A DNA stretch of 64,000 nt from UBA830 sp038146925 (GTDB lineage Bacteria; Pseudomonadota; Alphaproteobacteria; MPNO01; UBA830). The stretch covers positions 558,001 to 622,000 of the forward strand of contig JAYQSP010000011.1 of NCBI GenBank assembly GCA_038146925.1, read 5' to 3'. Shown here piece by piece: positions 18,176 to 27,285 of this stretch (the first letter of the stretch is position 1; each line of letters opens with the position of its first letter). The translations under genes and the position numbers were made by a program. Under the pieces are notes generated by a model that saw only the letters and a program-made list of their open reading frames with translations, did not search any database and was not told the origin of the DNA.

Positions 18176-18651
18176 ATGGAAAGGTTTTCCGACCCGTTTG
18201 AAGACATCAATGTCTGGCAGGACAATCGGAATGTCGTCCGCCGGCCGTCCCGGATCGTACTCGGATTTCCGGGTGTGGGCCTGGCGCTGGGGTTATTCAT
18301 TGAAACACCCGCATCTGGGCGGTGCAGGACTTTTGATTGGCGGTATCGCTCTCATGGCCGCCGCGATGAGAAGTTTCCGGTCGGCGGGAACCGCCGGAAA
18401 CCTGGCGGCCTTCGACGACCGTTGTCGGCGTGGGACCCTATGGTTCGACGCGTAATCCGATCTATGTATCGATGCTGCTGATTTACGTAGGCATCGGCGT
18501 AATCGCCAATGTTCCAACTGTCGTTGCGTTGGCGCCAGTGTTGTTCGGCGTTCTGCATTTCGGCGTGGTCCTGCGCGAGGAAGACTACCTGGAATGTAAG
18601 TTCGGCGACCGCTACCTTGCCTACAAACAGGCCGTCCCGCGCTGGGTGTAG
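18176..18651 (+). pseudogene. Isoprenylcysteine carboxyl methyltransferase family protein, frameshifted
   Basis: Three frames read in turn give one small membrane methyltransferase of about 155 residues: ERFSDPFEDIN and IVLGFPGVGLALGLF (frame of 18176), then GAGLLIGGIALMAAAMRSFR (frame of 18198, from about 18300), then GPYGSTRNPIYVSMLLIYVG (frame of 18430, from about 18415). The last block carries the GPYxxxRNPxY motif of the ICMT/PEMT family, followed by FGVVLREEDYLECKFGDRY. AAGGAGGG precedes ATG 18176. Two shifts are needed and neither lies in a long homopolymer, so a true pseudogene is more likely than sequencing error. Confidence 0.7.
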
Positions 18652-18727
18652 GCACAATACGACATCGCTTGACTCGCTGCCGGTCATTGGCGAACGATGG
18701 CCGGCAGTAGCCGTTATGAGGAATGCC

Positions 18728-20041
18728 ATGCCGTCGCCCCGCGACATGATTGACGACAAACCCGATGAAAACCTGTTTCGCGTTCACCGGGCCGCTTTTA
18801 CCGACCCTGAGATTTTTGATCGAGAAATGGCGCAGATTTTCGATCGCACCTGGCTTTACATCGGCCATGAAAGCCAGCTCCCGAACCATGGTGACTATCT
18901 TGCGACGCGACTTGGCAGGCATCCGGTTTTCGCTATGCGCGGCAGCGATGGCGAACTCCGGTGTTTTTACGATGCGTGCAGCCACCGTGGTTCGAAACTG
19001 ACGGGCCGGACGTCCGGCAATGCAAAAACCATTACCTGCCGGTATCACGGCTGGTGCTTTAATTCAGACGGCGCCTGCACGCTTGTCCGCGGAGGGGACG
19101 ACGCCTATCGGTCTGAAGATCTCGACCGGTTGGGCGCCGACCTGAGGCAGATCGAGAAGTTCGAAAATTACAAGGGTTTTATGTTCGGATGCCTCGATGC
19201 GGAAGCGCCGCCGCTGCAAGAGTTTTTAGGTGGCGCGTTGCCGTTCATCGACCTGATGACGGACCAGGCACCGGACGGGATGGAAGTACTGCGCGGCGAA
19301 AGCCGCTATGTCATGGAGGCGAACTGGAAGCTGCAAACCGAGAATTCGACCGACGGGTATCACGTCGCTACCGTTCACCGGAACTTCGCTACGACCGTAG
19401 GGTATCGCGAAACGCTGGCGCCGGAAGGCGATGGCGGGATGGCGAAAACGGAGGCCAGCCGAATTCTCAGCCTCGATAAGATTGGTTCCGGGGGATACGA
19501 CGTCGGCAACGGGCACATGATCAATTGGGCCGATCGCGGCAATCCTGAAGCCGGCCCTTCCTGGCCGCAACGGGACGCGCTTCTGAATCGATACCCCGAA
19601 GGCAAGGTTAAATGGATGCTCGAACGCGGCCGCACAGTTACCGTTTTTCCGAATTTATTACTCAACGACGTTGCGTCGACCTGCATTCGCGTATGGCGGC
19701 CGCTTGCGGTCGGCCTGACGGAGATTGAAACCTGGTGCATTGCGCCGAAAGGCGAAACGCCGGACGCACGCCGCGCCCGCATCCGAAAATACGAAGATTT
19801 TTTCTTCCCCGCCAGCCTGGCCGTGCCGGACGACGTTCGTGCCATGGAAGGAGCGCAGACCGGATCGGAAGCGCTTGCAGACGGCTGGAACGATCTCGCG
19901 CTGGGGCACAAGACACTGGTCGACGGCGCGGACGATGCAGCTCAGGAACTCAGTGTCACACCGCTCAACAGTAATCCCGGCCGTGAAGTGGAAACGCCTT
20001 TTTTTGCTTTTTGGCGGGAATGGGCGGCACGTCTGGAGTAG
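18728..20041 (+). CDS. Aromatic ring-hydroxylating (Rieske) oxygenase alpha subunit, benzoate/anthranilate type
   Basis: A 437-residue Rieske non-heme iron oxygenase large subunit. The N-terminal [2Fe-2S] Rieske domain has CSHRGSKL and CRYHGWCF; the catalytic domain has ENSTDGYHVATVH, giving the Asp and two His of the mononuclear iron site. The overall layout, with an MLERGRTVTVFPNLLLND stretch, resembles benzoate or anthranilate 1,2-dioxygenase alpha subunits. No beta subunit or reductase gene is adjacent, which is unusual for this class; partners must be encoded elsewhere. The start ATG 18728 is preceded by GAGGAA; an in-frame ATG at 18716 is also possible. It is tail to tail with the lipid A operon. 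Confidence 0.85.
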   Translation: MPSPRDMIDDKPDENLFRVHRAAFTDPEIFDREMAQIFDRTWLYIGHESQLPNHGDYLATRLGRHPVFAMRGSDGELRCFYDACSHRGSKLTGRTSGNAKTITCRYHGWCFNSDGACTLVRGGDDAYRSEDLDRLGADLRQIEKFENYKGFMFGCLDAEAPPLQEFLGGALPFIDLMTDQAPDGMEVLRGESRYVMEANWKLQTENSTDGYHVATVHRNFATTVGYRETLAPEGDGGMAKTEASRILSLDKIGSGGYDVGNGHMINWADRGNPEAGPSWPQRDALLNRYPEGKVKWMLERGRTVTVFPNLLLNDVASTCIRVWRPLAVGLTEIETWCIAPKGETPDARRARIRKYEDFFFPASLAVPDDVRAMEGAQTGSEALADGWNDLALGHKTLVDGADDAAQELSVTPLNSNPGREVETPFFAFWREWAARLE

Positions 20042-20048
20042 GTATCTC

Positions 20049-20966
20049 TCAGCTCTGCCGTTTTGGGTTTTTCCCCCATCTGCGATGAAACCACATCCAC
20101 TGTTCCGGGCGATCCGTAATCCAGGCGCTAAAACGATCGTTTATCCAGGTCATCGTCGCTTCTATATCCGCATTTCTGTCGCCGGTGTTCACCGGTGGGC
20201 GAGGTTCCTCCACGGTCAACCGGAAGCGGGCTGAGCCCTTTCTTTCCACCCGCACCGGCACGAGAAGCGCATCGTATTTCATCGCGAGCGCTGCGGGCGC
20301 GGTCGGAGTCATCGCGTCGACCCCCAGAAAGGGAATGTTGACGCCTTCGTTCATGCGCACATCCACCAACATGATCGTATGGCCGTCGCCTTTCAGAACC
20401 TGGGTTAGCCGCCGTGCACCCTCGCGGCCTTTCATAATCACCTCCACACCGCTGCTGCGTTGCCAGTCTCGGACCATGGAATCGATAAACGGATTATTGA
20501 ACGGTCGATAAACCACCGTCAGCGGAAGATCGTGCATCCGCGCGGCCAGGGTGACCATTTCCCAGTTGCCGATGTGACCGGCGAGAAAAATTCCCGATTT
20601 TCCACTGTTCTTCAGGGCGTCGAGGTGCTCTGCGCCGATGATTTCCAGCCTGTTGATCTGATCGCGCCGTATCTGATCCAGACTCCAGTAGTCCGAGATC
20701 ACGCGGGTGAAATTGTCCCAGACGCCGCGGACTATTTCTTCCATCTTTTCGGGCGGAGTATCCGGCCAGACCAGCCGCACATTCTCGCGAATCCGGTTGC
20801 TGAGAGAGATGTGCGGTCCCACCGAACGTCCGATCCACCCCAGCAGATTACCAACGGTGCTGACGGGCAGATTGTGGAGTAGGGCGTATATTGGCCAGGA
20901 TAACGCTATTTCCAGCCGGTGCCGGAACGTCGGTTTTTGCCAGTGTCGATCATTGATTTGGGGCAA
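20049..20966 (-). CDS. lpxL: Lipid A biosynthesis late acyltransferase (LpxL/HtrB type)
   Basis: A 305-residue inner-membrane-associated acyltransferase adding a secondary acyl chain to the lipid A precursor. The catalytic HxxxxE motif appears as AGHIGNWEM near residue 140, and PEQWMWFHRRWG near the C-terminus is typical of the LpxL/HtrB family. A hydrophobic segment near residues 20-50 fits a membrane anchor. It is the last gene of an operon with msbA, a DUF374 acyltransferase, waaA and lpxK, five bases after lpxK. Which acyl position it uses cannot be told from sequence. Confidence 0.87.
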   Translation of the reverse strand: MPQINDRHWQKPTFRHRLEIALSWPIYALLHNLPVSTVGNLLGWIGRSVGPHISLSNRIRENVRLVWPDTPPEKMEEIVRGVWDNFTRVISDYWSLDQIRRDQINRLEIIGAEHLDALKNSGKSGIFLAGHIGNWEMVTLAARMHDLPLTVVYRPFNNPFIDSMVRDWQRSSGVEVIMKGREGARRLTQVLKGDGHTIMLVDVRMNEGVNIPFLGVDAMTPTAPAALAMKYDALLVPVRVERKGSARFRLTVEEPRPPVNTGDRNADIEATMTWINDRFSAWITDRPEQWMWFHRRWGKNPKRQS

Positions 20967-20970
20967 AAAA

Positions 20971-21948
20971 CTAGTCCTTTGCCTGACTCACGGTGGACAA
21001 AACTCGGTCCAGGGCTTGGATGTCGCTCCAGTCCAAGCGCACTTTGAGCGAGCGTACCATGCCGCGCGCGTCGTCCGGCACTCGGACCAGATCTTTTTCA
21101 GTGGTGACCACGATCGCATCGGCCGCAGCCGCCCTGTCGATGAGACGCATCACCTCGTCCGCCGAAAAATAGTGGTGATCCGGGAAGGATTGTAGATCGA
21201 TCAGTTCACAGCCCATGCCGGCGAGAGTCTCGTAGAATTTTTCCGGCCGGCCGATACCGGCGAAGGCAACGACCCGCTGGCCGGAAATATCGTCGTCCGT
21301 CGCCGCCGGCACGAACCGCGCGGTCAGAATCGGTAATTCGTCCGGCAAAGCATTGCGCAGCATTTCCGACGCAGGCCCGACGATTGCTATAGCGTGGACG
21401 CGCTTCAGTACGTTCTGCACGGGTTCCCTCAAAGGTCCCGCAGGCAGGACCCGCCCGTTTCCAAACCCGTACTCACCGTCAACCACCAGGATCGAAAGAT
21501 CTTTGTGAAGGTGCGGGTTTTGCAATCCGTCGTCCATGACAAGTGCATCGATGCCAGCCTCGACCGCAAGTTTGGCTGCCTGAACGCGATCGGATCCGAT
21601 CCATGTCGGCGCTTTCCTGGAAAGTAGCAACGGTTCATCGCCCACGTCGCGGGACGTGTGACGGAGCCCATCGACTAATGTTGGAGCGTGGATTTTTCCG
21701 CCGTATCCCCGGCTGAGAAATCCGGCCGTCACGCCGGCATGTTGCAGTCTTTCCATCACCGAAATGGCAACGGGCGTTTTACCCGCGCCGCCGGCGACGA
21801 CGTTTCCGATACAGATGACGGGAATACCAGCGTTGAAGGGGGCTGCGTTGGCAATCCGCGAATTTGTCCTCCAGGTCCAGACACGGCTGGCGGGCGCCAA
21901 AAATCTGGAGAGAATGCCGTCCCGGCGCCAGAAATCAGGCGCGCGCAT
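20971..21948 (-). CDS. lpxK: Tetraacyldisaccharide 4'-kinase
   Basis: LpxK phosphorylates the 4' position of the lipid A disaccharide at the inner membrane. The 325-residue protein starts MRAPDFWRRDGILSRFLAPAS, has the Walker A loop GNVVAGGAGKTPVAI near residue 50 and FLSRGYGGKIHAPTLVD shortly after, as in other LpxK proteins. VMDDGLQNPHLHKDLSILVV is the conserved middle motif. It overlaps the end of waaA by 14 bases, so the two are translationally linked in the lipid A operon. Confidence 0.94.
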   Translation of the reverse strand: MRAPDFWRRDGILSRFLAPASRVWTWRTNSRIANAAPFNAGIPVICIGNVVAGGAGKTPVAISVMERLQHAGVTAGFLSRGYGGKIHAPTLVDGLRHTSRDVGDEPLLLSRKAPTWIGSDRVQAAKLAVEAGIDALVMDDGLQNPHLHKDLSILVVDGEYGFGNGRVLPAGPLREPVQNVLKRVHAIAIVGPASEMLRNALPDELPILTARFVPAATDDDISGQRVVAFAGIGRPEKFYETLAGMGCELIDLQSFPDHHYFSADEVMRLIDRAAAADAIVVTTEKDLVRVPDDARGMVRSLKVRLDWSDIQALDRVLSTVSQAKD

Positions 21949-23242
21949 TGCTGGTAACTTTTACCGGCTGGGCGGGCGAGATACGATTCAGCTGGGGGGC
22001 GAGATGAACGAAAATAGCGTCCAAGATACTTTGTTTACCATCCGCAACCGATCGCGCTGCGCTTATTCGTCGTTGCCGCAATGCGGAGTTGGACAGAAGC
22101 GTGCCGACTTCCCGCGCAATCTCCTCTGAGGATTTTGCCACGACAGATGCGCCTGCTGCTGCGAGCTCGCTTTCTACGGAAAGAAAGTTTTCCATATGCG
22201 GTCCATGGACGATGGCGCACCCCAACCTGGCTGGTTCGATTGGGTTCTGGCCGCCATGCGGCACGAGCGTTCCGCCGACAAAGGCGATATCGGTGCTGCG
22301 GAAAAACAGGCCGAGTTCGCCGATCGTGTCCGCGAGGACGATCGAAGTGGTTTGATCGACCGTGTCGGACCGGCTTCGAACCGAGACGGTCAGGTTCCGC
22401 GCGTCCAGCATCTGCCGGATATCCGCCGCACGACCGGGGTGACGTGGTATCAGAATAGTCACCAGTTCGGGAAAATTCCCCACTAACCTTTCATGGGTTT
22501 CCGCAATTATCTCCTCTTCGCCGGGATGAGTACTGAACGCGACCCATCTGGGGCGTCCCGCGATGCCGGTGTTGAAAGCGGCCAACGTATCCGGGTCTGC
22601 CGGTAACGGGTCGGCCGCAAATTTCAGATTTCCCGGACAGGCAACGTTCACGGCGCCCAAAGATCGCAGCCGGTCGGCATCCAGTTCGGTCTGCGCCATG
22701 CACAAATCGAACGTTGCGAGCAAACTGCGGATCATCCATGGCGCACGCCGCCAGCCGCGCAGAGAAGCGGCCGAAATGCGGGCGTTCATCAGAAATGCAG
22801 GGATTTCGCGGTTGTGAACCTCTGACAGCACTGATGGCCAGAACTCGGATTCTACCCACAATACGAGATCGGGCTGCCAGTGATCGAGAAAGCGCCTGAC
22901 CCACGGAACCCGATCCACCGGGATATATTGATGAATGACGTCCTCCGGAAGTCTTTCGCCCAGTAAACTGGCTGAACTGGTGGTGCCTGACGTCATCAGG
23001 ATCGTGATTTCCGGTCGTTCTCGGTCCAGGCGATCGATCAGGCTGATCATGGACAGGGATTCGCCTACGCTTGCCGCGTGTATCCAGATCAGTGGGCCTT
23101 TTGGACGTGGGCAGGACGCATGACCCATGCGCTCGCCGAAACGGTCCCTGTCTTCCTTGCCGTCTTGGAGGCGGCGGTCCAGGTATCGATTTATCAGTGG
23201 GGCCGAAATCCATGTCAGGGCACGATAAAGCGAAACGCTCAT
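21935..23242 (-). CDS. waaA: 3-deoxy-D-manno-octulosonic acid (Kdo) transferase
   Basis: WaaA (KdtA) attaches Kdo to lipid A precursors. The 435-residue GT30 protein has a GPLIWIHAASVGESLSM motif with the conserved catalytic Glu near residue 63, a membrane-associated N-terminus, and the C-terminal glycosyltransferase domain with FVGGTLVPHGGQNPIEPARL. The start at 23242 overlaps the end of the DUF374 gene by four bases; the end overlaps lpxK. Position and motifs together make the call firm. Confidence 0.94.
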   Translation of the reverse strand: MSVSLYRALTWISAPLINRYLDRRLQDGKEDRDRFGERMGHASCPRPKGPLIWIHAASVGESLSMISLIDRLDRERPEITILMTSGTTSSASLLGERLPEDVIHQYIPVDRVPWVRRFLDHWQPDLVLWVESEFWPSVLSEVHNREIPAFLMNARISAASLRGWRRAPWMIRSLLATFDLCMAQTELDADRLRSLGAVNVACPGNLKFAADPLPADPDTLAAFNTGIAGRPRWVAFSTHPGEEEIIAETHERLVGNFPELVTILIPRHPGRAADIRQMLDARNLTVSVRSRSDTVDQTTSIVLADTIGELGLFFRSTDIAFVGGTLVPHGGQNPIEPARLGCAIVHGPHMENFLSVESELAAAGASVVAKSSEEIAREVGTLLSNSALRQRRISAARSVADGKQSILDAIFVHLAPQLNRISPAQPVKVTSNARA

Positions 23243-23976
23243 TTAACGCTGCCCGAAGTGGTCAGATTGGGAACCGTGCGCAATTCGTCCGGTTTAACGG
23301 GGTTCCTTCCAAATTCCGAATCGAGGTTTGCGGTGAGATCGATGAGACTGCGCTCAAGCTTCTGACGAAGCTGCTCCGAAAGGTTGTCATCGGCTTCGCG
23401 CGGGACCGCTATCGGTTCGCCGATTCTTACGACGCCGCGCGTGAACGGAAACGGCAAAACGAACCGGTCCCACGACGAGAACACCCGGCTCCGCGCCGCC
23501 GTAAACGATACTGGTAACAGGACGGCCCCGGACAATTTGGCTGCGGAAACCGCCCCGGGCGCTGCACGCATTCGGGGGCCGCGGGGACCATCCGGGGTGA
23601 TACCGATGTATTCGCCGCGCTTCAGCGCCCGAACGATCGCGATCAGTGCATTTCCGCCCCCCCGAGAAGAGGAACCAGTAATCGTTCCAACCCCCAAATG
23701 CCGCAATGTGCGCGAAATGAAAACACCGTCCCGATGCTGAGATATCAGAATGCTGACAGGCGCGGCATATTCCCAGGCATTGGGAATCATCAGCATTCGG
23801 CCATGCCAGAAACAGGCGATAAACGGTTTGCCCTGTTTGACGAAGTCTGCGGCTGTGTCGCCGTTTTCGACGGTCCACCGCCCCGTCCGCCAGACAAGAC
23901 GTATATAGCGCGCAGCCAGCCAGCTGAGAGCCGCGGCAACAACCGGCTTACGGGTGATATGGCGGAGCCCGGCCAC
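23239..23976 (-). CDS. DUF374 lysophospholipid acyltransferase family protein
   Basis: A 245-residue protein of the PlsC-related DUF374 family found next to waaA in many alphaproteobacteria. The acyltransferase signature appears as ISQHRDGVFIS (the His and Asp of the HxxxxD-type motif), and GGNALIAIVRALKRGEYIGI followed by TPDGPRGPR gives the second conserved block. A hydrophobic N-terminal helix suggests membrane association. Three bases separate it from msbA and four bases overlap waaA. It probably transfers an acyl group to a lipid A or phospholipid precursor; the exact reaction is not established for the family. Confidence 0.85.
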   Translation of the reverse strand: MAGLRHITRKPVVAAALSWLAARYIRLVWRTGRWTVENGDTAADFVKQGKPFIACFWHGRMLMIPNAWEYAAPVSILISQHRDGVFISRTLRHLGVGTITGSSSRGGGNALIAIVRALKRGEYIGITPDGPRGPRMRAAPGAVSAAKLSGAVLLPVSFTAARSRVFSSWDRFVLPFPFTRGVVRIGEPIAVPREADDNLSEQLRQKLERSLIDLTANLDSEFGRNPVKPDELRTVPNLTTSGSVK

Positions 23977-23979
23977 TGT

Positions 23980-25836
23980 TCACACCTGAGCCACCGCAAC
24001 CGCTTCTCCATCCTGGTCGCTCGCGAACTGCATGGCGTACAACTTTGCGTATGCACCGCCCCGTGCGATCAATTCGGCGTGCGTACCCGCTTCAAGAATT
24101 CTGCCATCTTCCATGACGAAGATGCTGTCCGCATCCACGATCGTGGAAAGGCGGTGAGCGATTACAACTGTCGTCCGGCCCTGTTTTAGACGGGAAAGGG
24201 CGGACTGGACCACGCGTTCGGTTTCGGTGTCGAGGGCGGATGTCGCCTCGTCCAGCAGCAAAATGGGAGCGTCCTTCAACATGGCGCGCGCGATTGCGAC
24301 CCGCTGGCGCTGTCCGCCGGACAATTTGGCGCCGCGGCCGCCTACATGCGTGTCGTACCCATCCGGAAACTGGGAAATGAATTCCGCAGCACCGGCGTCT
24401 TTTGCCGCCTGGAAGATTTCTTCGTCCGTCGCGTCTGGTTTGCCATAGGCGATGTTGGCCCGGACCGTGTCGTCGAAGAGAAGTATTTCCTGGCTGACAA
24501 GGGCAATGTTGCTTCGAAGACTGTGCAGCGTGATGTCGCGAACGTCCTGTCCGTCGATCGTTACCCTGCCGCTTTCGACATCGTAAAACCTCGGAATGAG
24601 GTTCAACACCGTCGATTTTCCCGCCCCCGACGGTCCCACCAGCGCAACGGTCATTCCCGCGTCTACTTGCAGGTCGATGCCGTTCAGGGCTTTGGATTTG
24701 TCCGTGTAGCGGAAATGGACGTCTTCAAAGCGGATTTCGCCTCTGACATCGCCTATCGAACGTGCATTATCGGCGTCCGTTACGTGGGATTGCAGGTCGA
24801 GAACCGAGTAAACCCGTTGCGCGGCAGCGAGGCCCTGTTGCAAAGTAGCGTTCAGATTGGCGATGTTTTTCATAGGTTTGTAGGCCGCCAGCAATGCCGC
24901 CATGAAGGACGCCAGTTCCCCGGTCGTCATAGTACCTTCGATCACCAGCAATCCGCCATACAGAATCGCGCAGGCCAGGGCGATTCCGCCAAGCGTTTCC
25001 ATTAATGGCCGACTGATCGCCTGAACGCGCGCCGCTTTTCGGGTCAGCGAAAACACGCGCTCGATGGCCTCCGACGCGCGTTCGGATTCACGCTCCTCCA
25101 TGGTGTAGGCTTTTACGTGCCGGGCCCCCTGGAACGTCTCGTCCAACAGGGTTGTGAGGTCGCCGGTCTCGACCTGGGTATTCCGGGAAATCTTGCGCAT
25201 CCGTTTGCCGATGCGGACGATCGGATAAAGCGCAAGAGGGAACACGAAGATGGTCAGAAACGCCAGCGACCAGTTGTGAACCACGAGAATCGCCAACAGG
25301 AAGATCACGAGGAGCGAATCCTTGACCAGCCCGGTCAGTGCCTTGGCCATCGAGTAGCGAAGCAGATTCGCATCGTTAATAAACCGGGCGATAAGATTAC
25401 CCACGGAATTGTCGTGGAAGAACTGAAGGTCAGCGCGGATGATGCCGCGGTACATGGCGGATTGGAGGTTCGCCACCATGCGGTGACCGATCACTTCCAT
25501 ATTGACCGCTTCGAAATAGCCGGCGATCCCCGATATGAGCGCAAGACCGATGATCGCGCCCGGGAGGAGGTAGAGCATCTCCCGGTCGCGGGAAATGAGA
25601 ACCTGATCCACCACGTCTTTAAGCAGATAGATCATCCCGGCTGACGTGCCGGCTACCAGCACCATGCAGAGGAAAGTCAAAAGGATACGTTTGCGCTGCG
25701 GCCAGAGTTGATCTCGGACCAGCCTCCGGACCAACGTGTTCGAGGTTTCGTGCCGGTTGTCGGTCAGCTCGAGACCTGTCACGGGCGCCTGCGCGTTATC
25801 GGCCACTGCAAAGGGTTCCGTTTCTCGTAGGGTCAA
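23980..25836 (-). CDS. msbA: ABC transporter, lipid A export type (MsbA-like), fused permease and ATPase
   Basis: A 618-residue ABC half-transporter. The N-terminal about 340 residues form a six-helix transmembrane domain; the C-terminal nucleotide-binding domain has Walker A GPSGAGKST, the signature LSGGQRQRVAIARA, Walker B ILLLDEATSALD and the His switch IAHRLST. Heading an operon with DUF374, waaA, lpxK and lpxL, it is best taken as the flippase moving lipid A core across the inner membrane. A start a little downstream of 25836 cannot be excluded because the first about 50 residues are weakly conserved. The 78-base gap before it probably holds the operon promoter. Confidence 0.9.
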   Translation of the reverse strand: MTLRETEPFAVADNAQAPVTGLELTDNRHETSNTLVRRLVRDQLWPQRKRILLTFLCMVLVAGTSAGMIYLLKDVVDQVLISRDREMLYLLPGAIIGLALISGIAGYFEAVNMEVIGHRMVANLQSAMYRGIIRADLQFFHDNSVGNLIARFINDANLLRYSMAKALTGLVKDSLLVIFLLAILVVHNWSLAFLTIFVFPLALYPIVRIGKRMRKISRNTQVETGDLTTLLDETFQGARHVKAYTMEERESERASEAIERVFSLTRKAARVQAISRPLMETLGGIALACAILYGGLLVIEGTMTTGELASFMAALLAAYKPMKNIANLNATLQQGLAAAQRVYSVLDLQSHVTDADNARSIGDVRGEIRFEDVHFRYTDKSKALNGIDLQVDAGMTVALVGPSGAGKSTVLNLIPRFYDVESGRVTIDGQDVRDITLHSLRSNIALVSQEILLFDDTVRANIAYGKPDATDEEIFQAAKDAGAAEFISQFPDGYDTHVGGRGAKLSGGQRQRVAIARAMLKDAPILLLDEATSALDTETERVVQSALSRLKQGRTTVVIAHRLSTIVDADSIFVMEDGRILEAGTHAELIARGGAYAKLYAMQFASDQDGEAVAVAQV

Positions 25837-25914
25837 TACCGGAAATCAGAATACCACGACTGGCGAATCCGGCCAATCGATTGAAAACTCAGCGGAAAAT
25901 CAAGTTATCGGGCG

Positions 25915-27285
25915 TTAGCTTCCGGCGACCGTCATGCCGTCAATGCGGATCGTCGGCGCGTCGGTCCCGAACCTGAATTCCAGATCGTCCGCCGGCGTCA
26001 GGTTGGCGAACATGTCTTTCAGATTGCCCGCAACGGTCATCTCGGTGACTGGATAGACGATTTCGCCGTTTTCGATCCAGAAGCCCGTTGCGCCCCGGCT
26101 GTAGTCGCCTGTTACCATGTTGATGCCCATCCCGATCAGTTCGGTGACGTAAAATCCGCTGACAATATCGGACATCAATTCGGCGGGAGACTGATTTCCC
26201 GCTTCCATATAAAGATTCGTAACAGCGGGGGACGGGGGAGATGCCGTGCCGCGGGCGGCGTTTCCGGTCGAACTCAGGCCGAGTTGCCGGGCCGATGCCA
26301 GATCGAGCACCCAGGATTTGAGAACGCCGTCTTGCGCAAGATACTTGCGGGCGTTGGGCAGACCTTCGGCATCGAACGGCTTCGACCGAAGACCTCGGTT
26401 CCGATGAGGGTCGTCGACAATGTTGATCCCATCCGAAAAAACCTTCTGCCCCATCGATTCCTTCAGAAACGACGTGCCGCGCGAAATGGACGATCCATTG
26501 ATGCCGCTGGCGTAGTGACGAACGATACCGCCCGACACGCGAGGGTCGTACACGACGGGAACCTGTTGTGTTTCAACCTTGCGGGCATTGAGCCGCTTTA
26601 CGGCCCGTTCTCCCGCGCTGCGTCCGATTTCAGCCGGGTCCGCCAAGTCGGCATAATACACCGACGAGGTGTAATCGTAGTCGCGTTCCATTTCCGTGCC
26701 TTCGCCGGCAAGGACGGATGCGGCCAAACTGTAGCTGGTGGTCGCATAGGTGCGGGCGAAGCTGTTCGAGGTGGCAATCGCGATGCGCGCGCTGCTCCAG
26801 CCGGTCTCGGCGCCTTCGGTGTTTGTCACACCCTCTACGGAACGTGCGGCGTCTTCGGCGGTTCGTGCGGCGTTGATCAGATCGTCGCTGGACGGCTCTT
26901 CGGTATCGCAGATCTCCAGGGTTGGCGGATCAGTGACCAACTGATCGGCCTCTGCGAGACCGCAATAGGGGTCTTCCGGGGCGGCTTTCGCCATTGCGAC
27001 CGCGCGTTCGACCACTTCTCGGAGCGTATCGGGCTCGAAATCCGTCGAGGAGACGATAGCCTGCTGCCTGCCTACGAAGACACGCAGCCCCAGATCGTTG
27101 CTTTCCGATCTTTCGAGCTTTTCAAGCTCGCCCATCCGACAGGATACGGAAACGGACGACGCGTCGAAGACGACCGCATCGGCGGCGTCTGCGCCCTCCT
27201 TTATCGCGTTATCGATAAGGTCCGAGAGAAGTGCTAGCTGATCGTATGTTTCCGCCATTTCGGCTACCTGTCGGTTGATGTCCAT
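25915..27285 (-). CDS. pmbA: TldD/PmbA family metalloprotease
   Basis: A 456-residue member of the TldD/PmbA (U62) family, the PmbA/TldE-type partner that with TldD processes modified peptides and degrades unfolded ones in the cytoplasm. The N-terminal domain has RMGELEKLERSESNDLGLRV, and the C-terminal domain has GINMVTGDYSRGATGFWIE, both characteristic of PmbA. As in other PmbA proteins, the zinc HExxxH site of TldD is absent, consistent with the non-catalytic role of this subunit. No tldD is in the window. The 5' end overlaps the end of ubiD by 22 bases. Confidence 0.9.
   Translation of the reverse strand: MDINRQVAEMAETYDQLALLSDLIDNAIKEGADAADAVVFDASSVSVSCRMGELEKLERSESNDLGLRVFVGRQQAIVSSTDFEPDTLREVVERAVAMAKAAPEDPYCGLAEADQLVTDPPTLEICDTEEPSSDDLINAARTAEDAARSVEGVTNTEGAETGWSSARIAIATSNSFARTYATTSYSLAASVLAGEGTEMERDYDYTSSVYYADLADPAEIGRSAGERAVKRLNARKVETQQVPVVYDPRVSGGIVRHYASGINGSSISRGTSFLKESMGQKVFSDGINIVDDPHRNRGLRSKPFDAEGLPNARKYLAQDGVLKSWVLDLASARQLGLSSTGNAARGTASPPSPAVTNLYMEAGNQSPAELMSDIVSGFYVTELIGMGINMVTGDYSRGATGFWIENGEIVYPVTEMTVAGNLKDMFANLTPADDLEFRFGTDAPTIRIDGMTVAGS

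Noticed and set aside
24227..25644. Plus-strand open frames opposite the msbA gene
   Set aside because: They are shadows of a well-supported ABC transporter gene and show no family motif.
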